Shown piece by piece: positions 36,100 to 47,720 of a stretch of DNA of 64,000 nucleotides (the stretch's first letter is position 1; each line of letters starts with the position of its first letter). The notes beneath the pieces are model-generated. The model did not search any database and was not told the origin of the DNA. It worked only from the letters and a program-made list of their open reading frames with translations. A program made the translations under genes and the position numbers. Source of the stretch: Ditylenchus dipsaci (taxonomy: Eukaryota; Nematoda; Chromadorea; Rhabditida; Anguinidae); contig SADC01000378.1 of NCBI GenBank assembly GCA_004194705.1, positions 1 through 64,000 on the forward strand, in the 5' to 3' direction.

Positions 36100-36379
36100 A
36101 TTTTTTCAAAATCAATGAGGAAGATTTGTTGAAGAGGGCACGAAAAGCCCAAAAAAAGCAATCTGGGTTGTCATAAATTGTCAGGCATTTGATTATGCAT
36201 TGACACAATATTTAGGTTATTATAAAGTAACAAAGACTAATCACGAATATGAAAACTTTTATTTTTTGCTAATCTCTTTTTACATATTGTACAATTAAAC
36301 CAAACAATTTTAAAAAATTAGTTTGGATGAAAAACAGTCGTTTTTCAAATGACTCCAGCCTTCTATTTGTTTTTGGCTT

Positions 36380-39300
36380 TTAACTTTGAAAACAAAAACA
36401 ACTAGCTAGTTCTGAGCGAGCTGCGGAGTTGAAAGTGAATATAATCGCTGAGTGTATGGTCAGCAAAATGATTTTTGATGTGTTCACTAGGAATAGAGTG
36501 TCATGCATAGCGACAAAGAAGAAGTGTTCAACCAGGAACATGACACTTATTAAACAACTCTGTAATAAACAAAAAATTATTTTCATACTTCTTTTCAACC
36601 TTAAAAGTTAAAATTTCAGGGTTACAGTGGGCTCTCAATATAGGAACACCCCTTGAAGCTATTATTAATTAAGAGTGTCGTAGCCATTTTTAGATTTTTG
36701 AAAGCTTGCGAAAGCACGCTGATTTGTTAATGGTACTGTAAAATGAGTTTTGGCCGGAATCCGGTCTCAAACTGTTTTCTAACTGTGATAGCAAAGAAAA
36801 CGTAATGAGAAGTAGCCTTTTTACTAAATGGTTACTAAATTTGAGTCATTTGCAATAACTCAAAAAAGTACAAAACGAAATGAAACTTTCCCGAATTTCG
36901 GATGTGCCCCTGCGCGAAAAGTCTATGCTCCGTTCTCAAAAAATTATGAATAAATTCAGGTACCATTGCACGAATTAATGGACTAAGAAAATCTTTAGCC
37001 TAAAAATTACAAAAAAACAGCAGGGGACCAAGTTCGAAAATCGGTACTCAAGATAGGACAGGCCCCTTTTCTAAGCATAGAAAAGTGCAAATGAAACGTG
37101 ACCTGATGTCGTGAGGCCATCAATAAGGCCAATTTATTTTCTCTAACCCTTCAAAAGTCCGTGAATTACCTGGAACAAAAAGGTCAGTTCTCTTTTTTTT
37201 AAAAGCAGGCCTCTTTTATAGGTGACTGTATTTGCGCTGCTTATTTTATTGGCTATCAAGCTTTGACATAAATTCTGGCTGAACTGCAAAAAAGCAAAGA
37301 TAAACAAGTAGATGGCTATCATCACGAATGGAACATAATAAGCTGTGACATTCACTATCTAAAACAAAACAAAAAATCACTAAAACGAGTTTAAAATAAC
37401 GACGTTAACATCTTTAATTTTTTAGATGTAGTTAATTGCTTTTTATCGGCACCCCTAAAATATGGCGCTAAAGGGTGCGTAAAAAGTTCTGACAACTTTT
37501 TTAAACTCAAAACTTTTATTGTTTGTACCAGAACATTAAAAAAACAAATAACACCACAAGCAAGAGCGAAGAATTTTGAACAAGATAGCTGCATCACTTT
37601 TCAATATAGCCGCCATTTGCTTGGACACAGTCATTCAATCTTCTTCGCCAATTATCCACCACCGAGGCAAGCACTTCGTCGATTTCTTCCCATGCTTCTT
37701 TGATACGGCGAATGATTGGAGCAGTCCTTGCACTTCTTGGTCTTCTGCTTCTTTCACGATCTTCGTAAGTCCTCAGCTCATTGAAACGCTTTAGAGTTCG
37801 ATGCACATTGCTCTTGTCCAAATGAAGTTCCCTTGCAATTTCCGTGATAGTCTTCCCTCTTTGACGCATTCGCACTACTTCAATTCGCGTGCCATGATTT
37901 CTGGAAAAAAAAGTAAAACAACTATCTTGTATGGAGTTTAAGGTAGAAAAAAACTGGTGAAACCGTTTTCACTCATGAAAAGAAATATGGTTAATAATTT
38001 TGAGTTTAAAAAAGTTGTCAGAACTTTTACGCACCCTGTATACTATTATCCTTGTCCAAAATATACCTTGGACACCCCTGTTGTTTTTTCTTGAATTTCG
38101 CCTTGGTCCCCCTGTTCATTGTAGCTATATTAATGTGGTGATTATGGTAATCATAGTGATTATGTTAAAATGATCACCTGAACCATGATCACCTTCAAAC
38201 AACAGGGAGGACCAAGGGAAATTCACAAAAAAACAACAAAGGGGGCAAGGCATATTTTGGACAATGAAAATAGTATAGAGCCTACATGTAGTTAATTCGC
38301 TTTCAACCGGCACCCCTAAAATATTTATCCCTTCCTAAGACACTTGATCAATACAATTTTTAAAATATTTTGCATAATTTGATTCACCGGTCTAGTTTGA
38401 AAACTCTCACCTTTTTTAAAATCTTCTTACTTTGAAAAAAAAATATTTCGATATAAAAGAGAGAATAAGATTCGTTGACCCTAATAACGAATAAACCCAA
38501 CATAAATTAATTAAGTAAAGGGCACCCAAATAAATGTTTCAGACCTCAGAAAAGTACGAAAAACATTTATGAGTCACAATTTCCGTACGCTGGCCTACTT
38601 TTGAGCCTGGGGCTAAACCTAAATTTGTTATTCCAAAAAAAATTATATAGGGATTTCGGAAAGGTGGCATTTGGGCGGGGGGGGGGGGTATATTTGCTAC
38701 TAGCGCTGGTTTATTAATGTTTTAGTTACTTAACACTTGAATATCTGTAGTCCTGAAAGTACTTTTTAGTGCAAAATTTTACGCTGAGCACTATTGTGAA
38801 TTTGTTTTTGAAAAAGTCACTTTTTGCAGGTCAGCTAAGGAAAAATTTGAGTCCGCGGATTGTATCCGCAAAAATTGGGGTTTTTTTTAGCAAAAGATGA
38901 GTTTCACATCAAAACTGATTTTAAAGTTTTTTTTTGAGAGACTTCCTAAACCCTTCCAAAGAAAAATAGTGCTCTTTTCATTAAGCACCCTGCATTTAGA
39001 TTTTAATGTAAAATAGTATTAATATTAGTATTTATAGTAATATCTCTATACACTTTTATCGTGACTAACCGGTATTTTCAAATCACCGGTGATTAACCAA
39101 CCCTAGATTAAAACCTAGCATTAAAAACTCCAAATTTTCATTAACAAAGAGCTCACTGTTTTTAGGACATTGCCATCTTCACTTTCTTGGACAAAGTGGT
39201 ACTCTAGAATTTGCTCCTTTGCCAACTAATTAAAAAAAAATTAAAACCTGTGGCAGAAAAATTGGTGTAGTATCCAGTAGCATATGAGGCACCAACAAAA

Positions 39301-42300
39301 GACACCACAACTATTTCGATAAGTATTAGAAATCTAGAATAATAGCGAAGTGACTAGTAAAGATTTACTAGTTAAATTTAAGCGAAAAGTAAGTCTTTTC
39401 AAAATTTTCTCGGTACTTTTCATAAGCCACTTTTGAAGTTTTCGAAAATAAAAAAAAGTTTCTGTTCTGTATTTTCAAGTACGTAGAAATAAGTTCAATG
39501 CATCTACTGGTTATTTTGCTTTCGATTTTTATCAACCGGTATTTGCCCAGAACTAGATTTTTTCTACATGAACTTTGACACAACTTTTTTCCACTAAATT
39601 TCTATCATATACCAAATCTTTATACCGTATTTCCTCTAATAGAAGACCCCTCTATTATACACCCCCCCCCCCCTCTAATAGAACACCACCCTAGAGGATG
39701 AACGAAAAACATAAGACCCCCTTCTAATATAAGACTCCCTTCCCTCAAGAGTCAAAAACATTAAGCGAATCGAAAATTTTGTTGTTTTAGAACGATTTTT
39801 TTGTTCCCACCTCCTGGTTGTTCTTGTGATTTTGGATTTTGTTCTGGTTGTTCTTTTCACTTCCTGGTTTTGATCAATGGTTTGGGAATAAATATTCGAT
39901 TGGCTATTTTTTTTGTTGTTTTTGTTAAAAAAGGACAATACTTTTTTTTTGGCGCAAAAACACTTTTTTTTGGCGCAAATCCACTTTTTTGGCGCAAATT
40001 TTAGATTGAAAATTTTTAACTTTTTTTTAAGTTTCAACATTATCATGTAGCCCTGCTTTTCTAGTTTCTGATGAGTTACCATTAATTGCATTATCTTTAA
40101 AAAATGTAAACAAAAGGTAAAAGTATGAATCAAATTGTTACTCTAATTTGGTTCATACTTTTACCTTTTTGTCTTACATTTTTCAAATACCGTATTTTCT
40201 CTAATAAACGCCCCCCCCCCTCGTTCAAAATCGTGTTTGTGGCATTGTGTTTTTGACCCATCTTTTGGGTACTTCTCTAAGGCAAGTTACTACTCATTTT
40301 GCAGCTCATCTCAGTAGCTACAAAATGGGTGGTAACTTGGCTGAGAGAAGTATCCAAAAAATGGGTCGAAAACACAATGCCACAAACACGATTTTGAACG
40401 AGGGGGGGGGGGCGTTTATTAGAGAAAATACGGTATGATGCAATAAATGATACCTCATCCGAAACTAGAAAAGCAGGGCTACATGATGATGTGAAAACTT
40501 TTGAAAAAAATTAAAAATTTTCAATCTAATTACGCAAAAGAAAAATTTGCGCCGAAAAAGTGGATTTGCGCCAAAAAAAAGTATTGTCCAAAAAACCCGG
40601 CGCCTTTGGCGCGACATGGTTAAAATATTAAACACCCCCTCTAATATAACACCCTCCTAGAGGAAAGTTGAAAAATATAACACCCGGGTCTTCTATTAGA
40701 AGAAAAAATACGGTATACCATGCTGTAGCCCTTTATGTTGGGTGACAGACAATTTTAAAGAACATTGTCTATTCAGTTTTGAGACAAATAGGATAATTAA
40801 TCAGCAACCAGAGATTTTCGTACAGCTTTAAAATTAAATTTCAAAAAAACTTTTTTTCGATGTCCTTTTATTCACTGATATACTTTTGTTGTTTATTGAC
40901 CAGTGTTCACGCCTACATGGTCAAATAGTCGAGTCGTCTAACTAGGTATAACAGGGTAATAAAACGGCTTGAGTTCAGAATCCCCCCCCCACGAGGACTG
41001 ATCAGATCGAGGAGATAACATCATATTCGTGTTTCTCGACCCCGATTTCATGAGAAAGCCCGCGGTTTTTTTTGATTCTGAGAAAACAAAATTTTTTCGA
41101 ACCACAGGGGGGTATCATGGTTTTTTAGTCAAAATTTGAAAAATTTAAATTGGCGACTTTTCAATTTAAAAGGGATTAAAGGCCGTATTGGGAGGGGAAG
41201 GGAATAAAAGGGGGCCACTTTTATGACAGAACATTATAAATTTAAATATCTGTATTCTTCGACTGCCTCACCATGTTTTTCAACTGGGCCGAGGCAAAAA
41301 GATACTCTATATGCATTTTATGGTCAAGAGTAAAAAGTAAAAAAAATCACGCAATTCGACCAAATATGGTTTCAGCGGCCAAGAATATTTATGTGAGTTT
41401 TGAAAAACAATGAGATGTTACACCTAGTTTTATTGGTTGCAGTTTCGAATCCCCCCCCCCCCCACGGGGACTGATCAGATCGAGGAGATAACATCATATT
41501 CGTGTTTCTCGACGTGTTTCCGACTCGACTTTCTCGATAAATTTAAATACTCTCAAGCCCCTGCGCCCCCTTCGGGGGCGCAGGGGCTTACGGGGTTGGA
41601 GTTGAGATGCGCACACCCACATACCTTAGACATGATTCCGAGAAGTACTCTTGATCATAAAATGCATATAGAGTATCTTTTGCCTCGGCCCAGTTGAAAA
41701 ACATGGTGAGGCAGTCGAAGAATACAGATATTTAAATTTATAATGTTCTGTCATAAAAGTGGCCCCTTTTATTCCCTTCCCCTCCCAATACAGCCTTTAA
41801 TCCCTTTTAAATTGAAAAGGCGCCAATTTAAAATTTTCAAATTTTGACTAAAAACCATGATACCCCCCTGTGGTTCGATAAATTTTTTTTCCTCAGAATT
41901 AAAAATACAGCCGGCTTTCTCATAAAATCGGGGTCGAGAAACACGAATATGATGTTATCTCCTCGATCTGATCAGTCCCCGTGGGGGGGGATTCGAAACT
42001 GCAACCAATAAAACTAGGTGTAACATCTCATTGTTTTTCAAAACTCACATAAATATTCTTGGCCGCTGAAACCATATTTGGTCGAATTGCGGCAAAACAA
42101 ATATAAAAAAACGGTTCACAGCCAAAAATAACGTGAAATAAGATGACAAGTTGTAAGTAATGTAGTCCAGCGAGCATACGCAAATCATAAATGTGTGAGA
42201 GTATATCTAAAAATAGCGATTTTTAGGCTGTTATTATCTGTCTATGAAGTTTGAATTTTCAAGCGTTACACACACAGACCGTGAAATTAGATAAAAACTA

Positions 42301-43984
42301 TTAGCATCCAAATGAAAAAAATTAATTTATTGTTAAAATTAATTTTTTATAGCATAAACCAACTGTTTTAGCCCTTACATGTTAGGTAGAAAAAGATCAA
42401 GTTAACCAACTTTTTGTATTTCTATCACAAAACACAGTACTTCTCCTGATAGATGGTCCTCTGACTTTTAGTATTTATTTAATGAAAGCCCCAAAATCCA
42501 AACCCACCGACCATTTTTTGATTTTCAAAAAACATAAATTACTCTCATAGGTTATAAAGTTGTTTAGATAAAACCTCAGAAATTTTTCTTCGACAAATTT
42601 AAAGCTGTAAAGAATTGGCGGTTGGATGAGACGAAAGACCTCCGCCTGTGACGAAAAAACCATTCAACAGTGAGCCGAAACCACTCGAAGATCTTTGTGA
42701 TTTTTTCGCAATGTTCAGTAAAGGATTAAAAGCTAGCAGGGGATAACTGAAGTGGTTTCCAACTCAATATTTTTTCAAAAAAAGCTGCTATTTATTAAAG
42801 CCCCTTTCTTTTTATCTATTTTTTGTAGCATATTATCTATTAAAAATGCGATGAAACTTATCATAAAATTTCAATCAACAAATTTTCGAAATAAAAGTCC
42901 AAACTTACTAAAGATCCAGCAAAAGTAGTGGGAATTACAATAATAATCTGAAGTAAGAGTCCTGTCATATCGCAAAGCAAAACATGCCCGGCGATTATGA
43001 AGAATGCATTAGTTTTAAACAGCTTATTACCCTTGAAAAATGATGAAATTTAAAAATTTCTGTTTTGTTATATCAATTTTGGTATTCTGTGTTTTTTAAA
43101 TTTGTAGTATTTTTCGACACTGTAGGCTATTATGAGTCTAATAGATTACCGAATATTATAAAAGCATGTCAGGTTAGGCAACAAATACATGATGAAAAAT
43201 GTCACAAAAAACTAAACCCCTAATAGTGTATAACTCACGTAAATCGGAAATAACTTACGTAACTCACGTGAATTAGATGTCATTATATACAACCGTTCAT
43301 TCTTAACCTCTTTTTCGTCTTTTAAGGGGGGTGTTAACCATTAGAGAAGAAGTAGTTATTTTTCAAGAACCCTTATGCCCGGCTTCAATAATACAGTCGA
43401 ACCTCTATATAACATAATTCAATTGACCGCCAAAAATTTATGTTATATAGAGGTTATGTTATATAAAGTAGCCATCCCGAAAATGAAATCAACCATCGAA
43501 AACAATATATTCCAAAGAAAATGGTAATTTTTGATTCCTCGCCACCTTAATGTAAACAAAGTTCTTATATAGACTGAAAAAATCTGAGTTTTAGAGAAAT
43601 AAACTGATTTTTTGAGGAATTTTATAGATACATGGACTTTACCGGATTATAAACCATGTGATAAAGTCATTTGAACCCTCGATGTAACGCCAACCTCGAT
43701 AAAACGCCACTTTAGTCCGGTCCCAGAAGTGGCGTTATATCGAGAGTTGACTGTAGGGAAAGGTAGTTTTCCACTTTTGGGGACACCAATTTATTAGAAA
43801 AGTAGAATTTGTCATAACTTTAGTAAATTCATACCTTTAGGTAGACCAGAATAAGCAGTGAATTAACTAATATTGAACAAATGACCAAAAAAGTGTAAAG
43901 AGAAGCAAATATTAACCTTTTTGTTGATTCTACACCAGTATTTTGTGTAGTAGATAAGTTGGTGTTGACACTGATGTTATTCAT
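36380..43984 (-). CDS. Seven-transmembrane chemoreceptor-like GPCR, intact right copy
   Basis: Exons (descending): 43,984-43,835, 43,031-42,909, 42,206-42,049, 39,333-39,248, 39,203-39,157, 37,358-37,170 and 36,559-36,380. They total 933 bp, an unbroken frame of 310 codons plus stop. Introns start GT and end AG, and one is only 44-47 bp. Hydrophobic segments: TM1 FASLYTFLVICSILVNSLLI, TM2 around AFFIIAGHVLLCD, TM3 YFTLFLAVNRFFIFVLP with the NRF motif at the DRY position, TM4 LIEIVVVSFVGASY, TM5 YYVPFVMIAIYLFIFAF, TM6 after KKRELTFLFQ, TM7 ILLTIHSAIIFTFNSAAR. The N-terminus is short, with NxS/T sites and no signal peptide. It resembles nematode Srx-type chemosensory receptors, so membrane signalling through G proteins is the likely role; the ligand is unknown. 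Its introns hold several transposons. Confidence 0.8.
37471..38038 (-). mobile_element. Deleted Tc1/mariner element (right copy) in receptor intron 5
   Basis: Mirror of 27,640-28,211. The outer repeat at the 38,038 end is perfect (CAGGGTGCGTAAAAGTTCT type, TA flank). The other end has changed to CTAAAGGGTGCG. Confidence 0.85.
37594..37875 (-). CDS. Mini-transposase: HTH fused to transposase tail
   Basis: An open frame of 93 residues from the ATG at 37,875; it is also open further upstream in frame (TRIEVVRM). Residues 1-60 contain a paired-type helix-turn-helix (GKTITEIARELHLDKSNVHR) and a basic linker (RERSRRPRSART). Residues 62-93 are a mariner C-terminal tail (VDNWRRRLNDCVQANGG). The DDE/D catalytic triad is absent. 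If translated it could bind the element's ends but not cut. No promoter can be seen, and it lies within an intron on the receptor's own strand. Confidence 0.6.
   Translation of the reverse strand: MRMRQRGKTITEIARELHLDKSNVHRTLKRFNELRTYEDRERSRRPRSARTAPIIRRIKEAWEEIDEVLASVVDNWRRRLNDCVQANGGYIEK
38041..38278. mobile_element. Palindromic GCCTTGGTCCCC MITE (right copy)
   Basis: Mirror of 27,400-27,637 and directly adjacent to the mariner derivative in both arms, so the pair was assembled before the arms duplicated. Confidence 0.7.
39625..40713. mobile_element. CCGTATT-type element with nested copy (right copy)
   Basis: Mirror of 25,198-26,017 with TA flanks. It is longer because a second CCGTATT element was inserted at 40,190-40,433. 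Confidence 0.85.
40190..40433. mobile_element. Right-only nested CCGTATT MITE
   Basis: Termini CCGTATTTTCTCTAATAAAC and inverse. TA duplicated at 40,188-40,189 and 40,434-40,435. The left arm reads CAAATATGATCC through the same point. Long C and G runs lie just inside each end. Confidence 0.9.
40966..42006. mobile_element. Right-only palindromic insertion in receptor intron 3 that carries inverted host exon DNA
   Basis: Bounded by the 8-bp duplication AATAAAAC (40,958-40,965 and 42,007-42,014). A full element (about 41,441-42,006, ends GGTTGCAGTTTCGAATCC and inverse) is preceded by an inverted partial copy (40,966-41,350). Between them, 41,351-41,440 is an inverted copy of the end of receptor exon 3 and its donor. 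A hairpin of the AAGCCCCTGCGCCCCC type sits at 41,555-41,590. Confidence 0.75.
43394..43753. mobile_element. Composite pogo-like MITE (right copy)
   Basis: Mirror of 22,931-23,290 with the CAGTCGAACCTCTATATAAC end now intact. TA flanks at 43,392-43,393 and 43,754-43,755. Confidence 0.85.
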
Positions 43985-44498
43985 TGAGAAATCGCCTTAA
44001 TTAAAAAACAAATTATTTGAGTTGTATGTTTTTGCAAATGCGCATTGAGCTTAATTAACATGCAATTTAATAATTAGGTGTTTTAAAAGAGGTGAAACAA
44101 GAACAAAACGTTTTGTCAACTGTTTGAACGCTATGACTGAAATGCACAGTAAAATCAGCAAAGTGAAAACAATAAAAAATATTACAGGCGTATTTTTACC
44201 TACCCTGCATTTATGAGGTACAAATTTTTTATTTGGATGAAGTAAACTTTCTCACTAACAGTAAACAAGTGACTAGGTCTATAATTAAATTTACAAATTT
44301 ACAGGTTATACATAGCGTTTATTTATTATTCATTTGTTTTTTCAATGACGCAAGAAAACTGCGTTTGAAAAGAGCTGTTCTTATTAGACAAGTCAAAAAA
44401 ATAATTAATTGAATTAATTTCAGGCAAAATATAGCAAGCTGTAAAAATAAAGGTGTTTTTCGATTTCTCTGGATGAATATCGAGAACAGAAAATTTGA

Positions 44499-45602
44499 CG
44501 TTACTGGCTTATACCCCCCCCCCCGAAAATCGACCTACTGTCATAAACCCCTCCCCAAAACCGACTTTTTGGGAGTGTCTAAAAACCATTTTTATGCAAT
44601 AATTTTGCCATAAAGGGACCAGAAAAGCAGTTAAAAAGGGATTATGGGCTGTATTGGGATGGGAAGGAATAATACAGGGCCACTTTTTTTAGCTGCTTTA
44701 CCATGTTTTCAACTCGAGCCGCGGCAAAAATAGACTCTATATGCATTTTATGATCAAGTGTACTTCTCGGAATCATATCTAAGGTAAGTGCGTGCGCGCA
44801 TCTCTAACTCTCAAGCCCCCTGCACCCCCTTCGGGGGCTTGGGGGCTTGGGGGCTTGGGGGCTTGGGGGCTTGGGGCTTGGGGGCTTGGGGGCTTGGGGC
44901 TTGGGGACTTGGGGCTTGGGGCTTGGGGGCTTGGGGGCTTGGAGTTGAGATGCGCACACCCACATACCTCAGACACAAATCACTCGAAAGCGACTCTGGA
45001 TGCATGAAAAAACATGCATACCAGAGTTTCTTTATGCGGTAGGCCCCAGTATTCAAAACTATGTTCAACATCTTTGATTTTGCGACCGAAAAGGGTTTCC
45101 CACCCGTCAGGCCTGGGGCTACGAGCCAGAGGCTCAGCCATCCAAAAGTTAAACGACAACCATCAGGATCCACCCGGCTGGTCCGATCATTTCGAGTCCT
45201 TATACTTTTACGTGCACCACAAGTGGCTGGGTTTGAAAGTGACTACAACGCTTAGAGAATGAATACTCTTTGGTACTTATAGGCACTATAAAAGTGGCCC
45301 CTGTTTTGTCCCTTCCCCTCCCAATACAGCCCTTGAACCCTATTTTAATTGCTTTTCTGGACCTTTTATGGCGAAATTATTGCTTAAAAATATGTTTTGA
45401 CCACTCCTAAAAATCTTGATTTTTGGGGGGGGGGTATAAGCCAGTAGGTCCGAGGATTGGGGGGGGGGGGGGTATAAGAAAGTAGCTGTTTTTTGGGGGG
45501 GGGGGGGTATAAGCCAGTAGCGCCAAAATTTTTTTCCTAATCACTGAACTTCTTAACAGGACTTTTAGCTTGGTTTCGAACAAAACCAAGCCAGTAGCGC
45601 CG
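44499..45602. mobile_element. Right-only hairpin-cored element with 9-bp target duplication
   Basis: The 9-bp AAAATTTGA is present at 44,490-44,498 and 45,603-45,611. Ends are CGTTACTGGCTTATACCC and inverse GCCAGTAGCGCCG. The left arm has an unoccupied site near 22,180. The interior contains the family blocks (TAAGGTAAGTGCGTGCGCGC, GCATACCAGAGTTTCTTTAT) and the G-rich array at 44,833-44,943. No transposase. The 8-9-bp duplication would suit Mutator-like or hAT elements. Confidence 0.8.
44833..44943 (+). repeat. G-rich GGGGGCTT tandem array
   Basis: About 13 head-to-tail units of 8-9 bp (GGGGGCTT / GGGGCTT) have grown out of the hairpin core of this element copy. Consecutive G runs spaced by CTT fit the pattern of G-quadruplex-forming sequence on the plus strand. 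Confidence 0.85.
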
Positions 45603-45611
45603 AAAATTTGA

Positions 45612-46529
45612 TTTGTTGACTGTTGAAAATTCACAACATGCGCAAAACACATAGCTGTCAAAAACCGCCACTTCAAAAACTTCTCGAATTTTTAAAAGAG
45701 GCTGGAGGCTGCAATACGCGACTGGCTTATTGCTTTATTCACACAATGACTTATATGAAAACAGACGATCAGATTATTATATATGTAGACCAAATGAAAA
45801 TCATACGAATGACCGTAATACTCTGACCACAACTGATGGCTATAAAACTAGAAAAATTGTTGCAACCAAAGTTAGAATTATAGTTCAATAAAAGCGCTTA
45901 GATCGATATAATTATCGTGCTTGTTTGAGCATTATTTGAAAATTTTTCTTGTCGAAAATTCGGCTTTCGGCTCGGCGCACCGAAAAGTTTCGGCTTCGGC
46001 CGATTTTCGGCGCACCTAGCCGAAAATTTCGGTTCCCCGACAACCCTAATATATAATAATAGTAGTATAATAGTTTGGTGTAATAGTTAAATTATATAGT
46101 GAAACACCCAAAATAAGGTTCAGAATCCCTTGCGGTAGCGATTAAGAATTGTCATTAAGTGCAATGCAGTTCGCTTAATCTGAATACTTATAATACAGCG
46201 AACGGATTTTTGCAATGTTGCACGTCAAAGGCATTGTTTTTTCCTAGTTCAATATACTTTTGATGCACTAGACCCCGGAGAATGTTAAGTAAACTACTCC
46301 GGGCGATGTTTAGAAATTCATGCACACCATTACACTGATTCGAACATTTTTCATAAGAAAGCATGGATTACATCAGGCCACAGCAACCTCAAAACCAGTT
46401 TTTCATGTAAAATCTGAATCCTCGATCAGATTTTTAAAAAAATTTCAGAAAAACAGATAATTATGAAAGTTTAGCAAAAAATGTGTATTTCAAAAAATCT
46501 AAAGTACATTAAAAAAGCCCTGTTTAAAA
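45612..46529. other. Right-only sequence with a hAT-type end
   Basis: Absent from the left arm. Around 45,950-46,050 there is a TTTCGGC-rich subterminal block ending ACAACCCTAA, like the TAGGGTTG termini of hAT elements. A 67-codon frame at 45,623-45,826 is not recognised and has no splice or promoter context. Confidence 0.5.
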
Positions 46530-47720
46530 AGCCCTGGCCTGTTCATCTTTTTTTGCCTTGGTCACCCCTGTTGTTTTTTTTGCATTTTCTCATTTTTTGC
46601 CTTGGTCCCCCCTGTTGTTTTTTGCAGAAAGTTTTGAATCTCTCTTTGCTTTAATGATAATTTATTTATTATCAATACAATTACAATAAACTCAAATTTT
46701 ACATTCGATACAGGAAATACATGAAATAATCAAAACTGATAAACCAACGATATTTGCGCTAAGAATTTAGTTTCTAAAAATGTCTAAAATTTCTAAAAAT
46801 GTTGCAGTACCTGATCGAATATGATTCTTTATCAAACGAAGAAGAGTTTTTTTCTTTCGATCCTTGACCCTAACAGCAAATGCCAAACCACCTAAATTAT
46901 TCATGATGACAAGATTAGTTAACGGTATTTTTGAATCCTTAACAACTCCACGTTCCACGCCACCAAACACACCACTGACTTGAACCTTATGTATCGACCA
47001 CGGCTATACTTTATCTTGCAGATAGAAGACTCATCTATTTCTATGTAGCTTCCAGGTCCTCCTAGCTTCGGTTGATTATGACAATAGCTGAACATTCATC
47101 TATCATAATGCAAAAATACTTTGTGCGAAAGAACTTAAAATCAAATATACTTCTGACAAATCTCCCTGCATAAGTTCAGCCAATCACAAGTGTGCTGTGT
47201 ACTCAATCCAGTTTCTTTCGAAATTTGCTTATTTGAATAGTCATTAGCCCACATATAGAAGATGATCAACCACTGTTGCAAACGTAGATGAGAACGCTCG
47301 AAAAAAGAACCTTTTTGTATTGTCTTCCGCGAGCAAAGCTTCTGCTTTTGGATACAGCGCCACTAAACGAGAAAAACATGCAATTAAATAAAAATGCAAG
47401 ATACCTGAATGTTGTCGATTAGGTCTGTTCTCAGTTCGATTAACATTGGCTTTTCACAATTGTTGCAGAAGGCTTCATTATTGATAAGATTGCAACCTAC
47501 GAAGAACTCCAGGGACTGCTCGCTGCTATAGAAAAATATTTCCTTCAGCCGGAGCGAAACAACATTCGGAAATTCCACAGAAGAGAAAATTTTTGAGCGT
47601 GGCATAATCGTCAAAGGCACTAAAAAATAATATAGACGATGTAACAAATATGCGAACTCTGCAAAAAAACCACAGGGGGGACCAAGGCAAAATAATGCCC
47701 CGTAAAGGTGAATAGGGCCG
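46530..47720. mobile_element. Merlin-superfamily element, internally decayed
   Basis: Ends share TTTGCCTTGGTC(A/C)CCCCTGTTG with its inverse (ACAGGGGGGACCAAGGCAAA near 47,673-47,692) and an outer GGCC..GTTCA..TTT block. It encloses the transposase remnant. Exact ends and target duplication were not resolved. Confidence 0.65.
46767..47605 (-). pseudogene. Merlin (IS1016-like) DDE transposase, truncated
   Basis: Exon 1 (47,605-47,405) starts MPRSKIFSSVEF and ends with a CNNCEKPM zinc-finger half. Exon 2 (from 47,362, after TCGTTTAG) continues WRCIQKQKLC, then KGSFFERSHLRLQQWLIIFY and WANDYSNKQISKETGL. After a 67-bp intron the frame reads LGGPGSYIEIDESS, with the first catalytic Asp, then KIKYSRGR. 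A 1-bp shift leads to VFGGVERG and VKDRKKKTLLRLIKNHIRSG. This order (finger, FFE-S-L, GGPG, EIDES, FGG) is diagnostic of Merlin/IS1016-type transposases. The frame ends at 46,767, before the second Asp and the Glu, so the protein cannot be catalytic. Confidence 0.8.

Noticed and set aside
44779..45173. Pro/Gln/Ala and Gly/Leu repeat proteins on both strands
   Set aside because: Translations of the GGGGGCTT array. Open in many frames because the unit lacks stops.
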